Below, one piece after another: positions 63,032 through 64,000 of a stretch of 64,000 nt of DNA. The first letter of the stretch is position 1; each line of letters begins with the position of its first letter. Under the pieces are notes generated by a model. That model searched no databases and was not told the origin of the DNA. It saw only the letters and a program-made list of their open reading frames with translations. The translations under genes were made by a program, and so were the position numbers. The DNA comes from Pardosa pseudoannulata (Eukaryota; Arthropoda; Arachnida; Araneae; Lycosidae), in contig CM063506.1 of NCBI GenBank assembly GCA_032207245.1, forward strand, positions 19,529,456 through 19,593,455, given 5' to 3'.

Positions 63032-63398
63032 GTAATTTTCTTAAAGCTGTTTATTTTAGATTTTTAAAAATCTTTTGCTATAATAAACCCCATTACTTGA
63101 TATTACAAATTTGCTGTATATTATATTAATGATTTTCATTTTTAAAAATGACTTACATATTAAAAATTTTCATAACATGCGAAAGTTATCATAGTTTATT
63201 TTGTACTGTATAAGTATTAAAATTATACATTATAATTTTAAAATATCTATCGATTTGTAAAAGTAACTCTTAGTTAATAAAAATTTGATATAGTGACCTT
63301 TTTTTTTAGATCAATTTAAAAACATTTACTGCTGTCATTCATCATTTTGTATCTGATACTGTGTACTTAAACATTAAAATTGAGGTACATAATTACAA

Positions 63399-64000
63399 GG
63401 TTCCCACGGCAAGGTTGTGTTGGTTTTAACTATGATTTAAACCGTCCTGGTCAGTAACAATTTTGACCAGTTTTGACCACTGAAATTCACTCAATATATT
63501 TAATACTAATCAAACAATTTACTAGTATGAAAAAGGCAAGTTACATTTGTTAAAAATGTCAGTATATAAATAACACCAGCAAAAAAAAACAAATATAACA
63601 CCAAGATACAAAAAAAAAGTTTTACTTATTTTTTTATACAAGCTGTCTTATATGTAATTTAAATTGAATTCAAAAAGCCTTTACGAGAAAAAGTTTTGTA
63701 GTTGTTCCTAAATATAAATTATTTTGTAATTTATTTTGGATTACTTCAAACTGAAAATAATCTTTCTATGGCTGGTATGGCAGTTCATTAGATGTATTGT
63801 AAAATCAACAAATTTTATGTTGATGCCTTTATCTTCTTCATTGCTGCCCACCAGACATCAGGTCCAAGTGTATCTTTAACTGGAACTCATATTTTATGTT
63901 TTTACTGCAACTGGATTACATTTTTACAATTGCAAGTGAATGGTTCATTTTTAAAATTCAAACTTTATAATTCAAACTGTATAAGCATGTTAAATCCCAT
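63399..64000. mobile_element. Possible hAT-like terminus running off the window
   Basis: CAAGGTTCCCACGGCAAGG resembles the CAGGGTTCCCAC terminus at 19588, followed by subterminal direct repeats (TTTTGACCAGTTTTGACCAC). On the minus strand around 63810-63880 a short reading VKDTLGPDVWWAAMKKIKAS could be a transposase C-terminal piece. The other end is outside. Confidence 0.3.

Overview
The window is nuclear DNA of an invertebrate animal, most likely an arthropod and plausibly a chelicerate such as a spider. It is very AT-rich, carries GT-AG spliced genes with introns up to about 8 kb, is full of (TA)n microsatellites, tRNA-derived SINEs and several DNA transposon superfamilies, and has one 100-N assembly gap (53520-53619). 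Placement below arthropod is inference; no marker for the species is present.

Two conserved genes are recognised, and they diverge from a 576-bp shared upstream region (37021-37596). To the left on the minus strand is muskelin (MKLN1), a kelch-repeat subunit of the CTLH E3 ubiquitin ligase. I could place 17 coding exons from the start codon at 37020 down to 511, giving 580 codons, all in frame. The last roughly 150 residues and the 3'UTR lie beyond the left edge. To the right on the plus strand is out at first (oaf), complete in four exons from 37597 to 46736, encoding 273 residues, the same length as human OAF.

Most of the rest is mobile-element DNA in introns and flanks. Muskelin introns hold a decayed Ty1/copia pol interrupted by a solo-LTR-like insert (7370-9310), an hAT-like element with a coiled-coil ORF (19588-21032), a fragment of a THAP-domain element (21060-21430), a solo-LTR candidate (27099-27478), a SINE with a perfect 14-bp duplication (29613-29879), an hAT element with near-perfect 8-bp duplication (30167-32670), and a Tc1-type element (32850-35698) that is split by a PIF/Harbinger-like element flanked by TAA (32884-34512). 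oaf intron 1 holds a full-length SINE with 13-bp duplication, a LINE reverse-transcriptase remnant and a SINE-containing palindrome (42840-43244).

The most unusual structure is a giant inverted repeat at 53620-57486, just right of the assembly gap. Each arm is about 1.43 kb, contains the same SINE fragment and a THAP zinc-finger exon reading outward, and the arms meet at a 41-bp loop. One arm is split by a 974-bp Helitron-like element. With the intact left THAP exon and its splice donor it looks like a P-element-like (THAP) foldback arrangement. The rightmost 6.5 kb has no gene that I can support, only a weak candidate 5' exon set near 62745-63031 and a possible hAT end running off the window.
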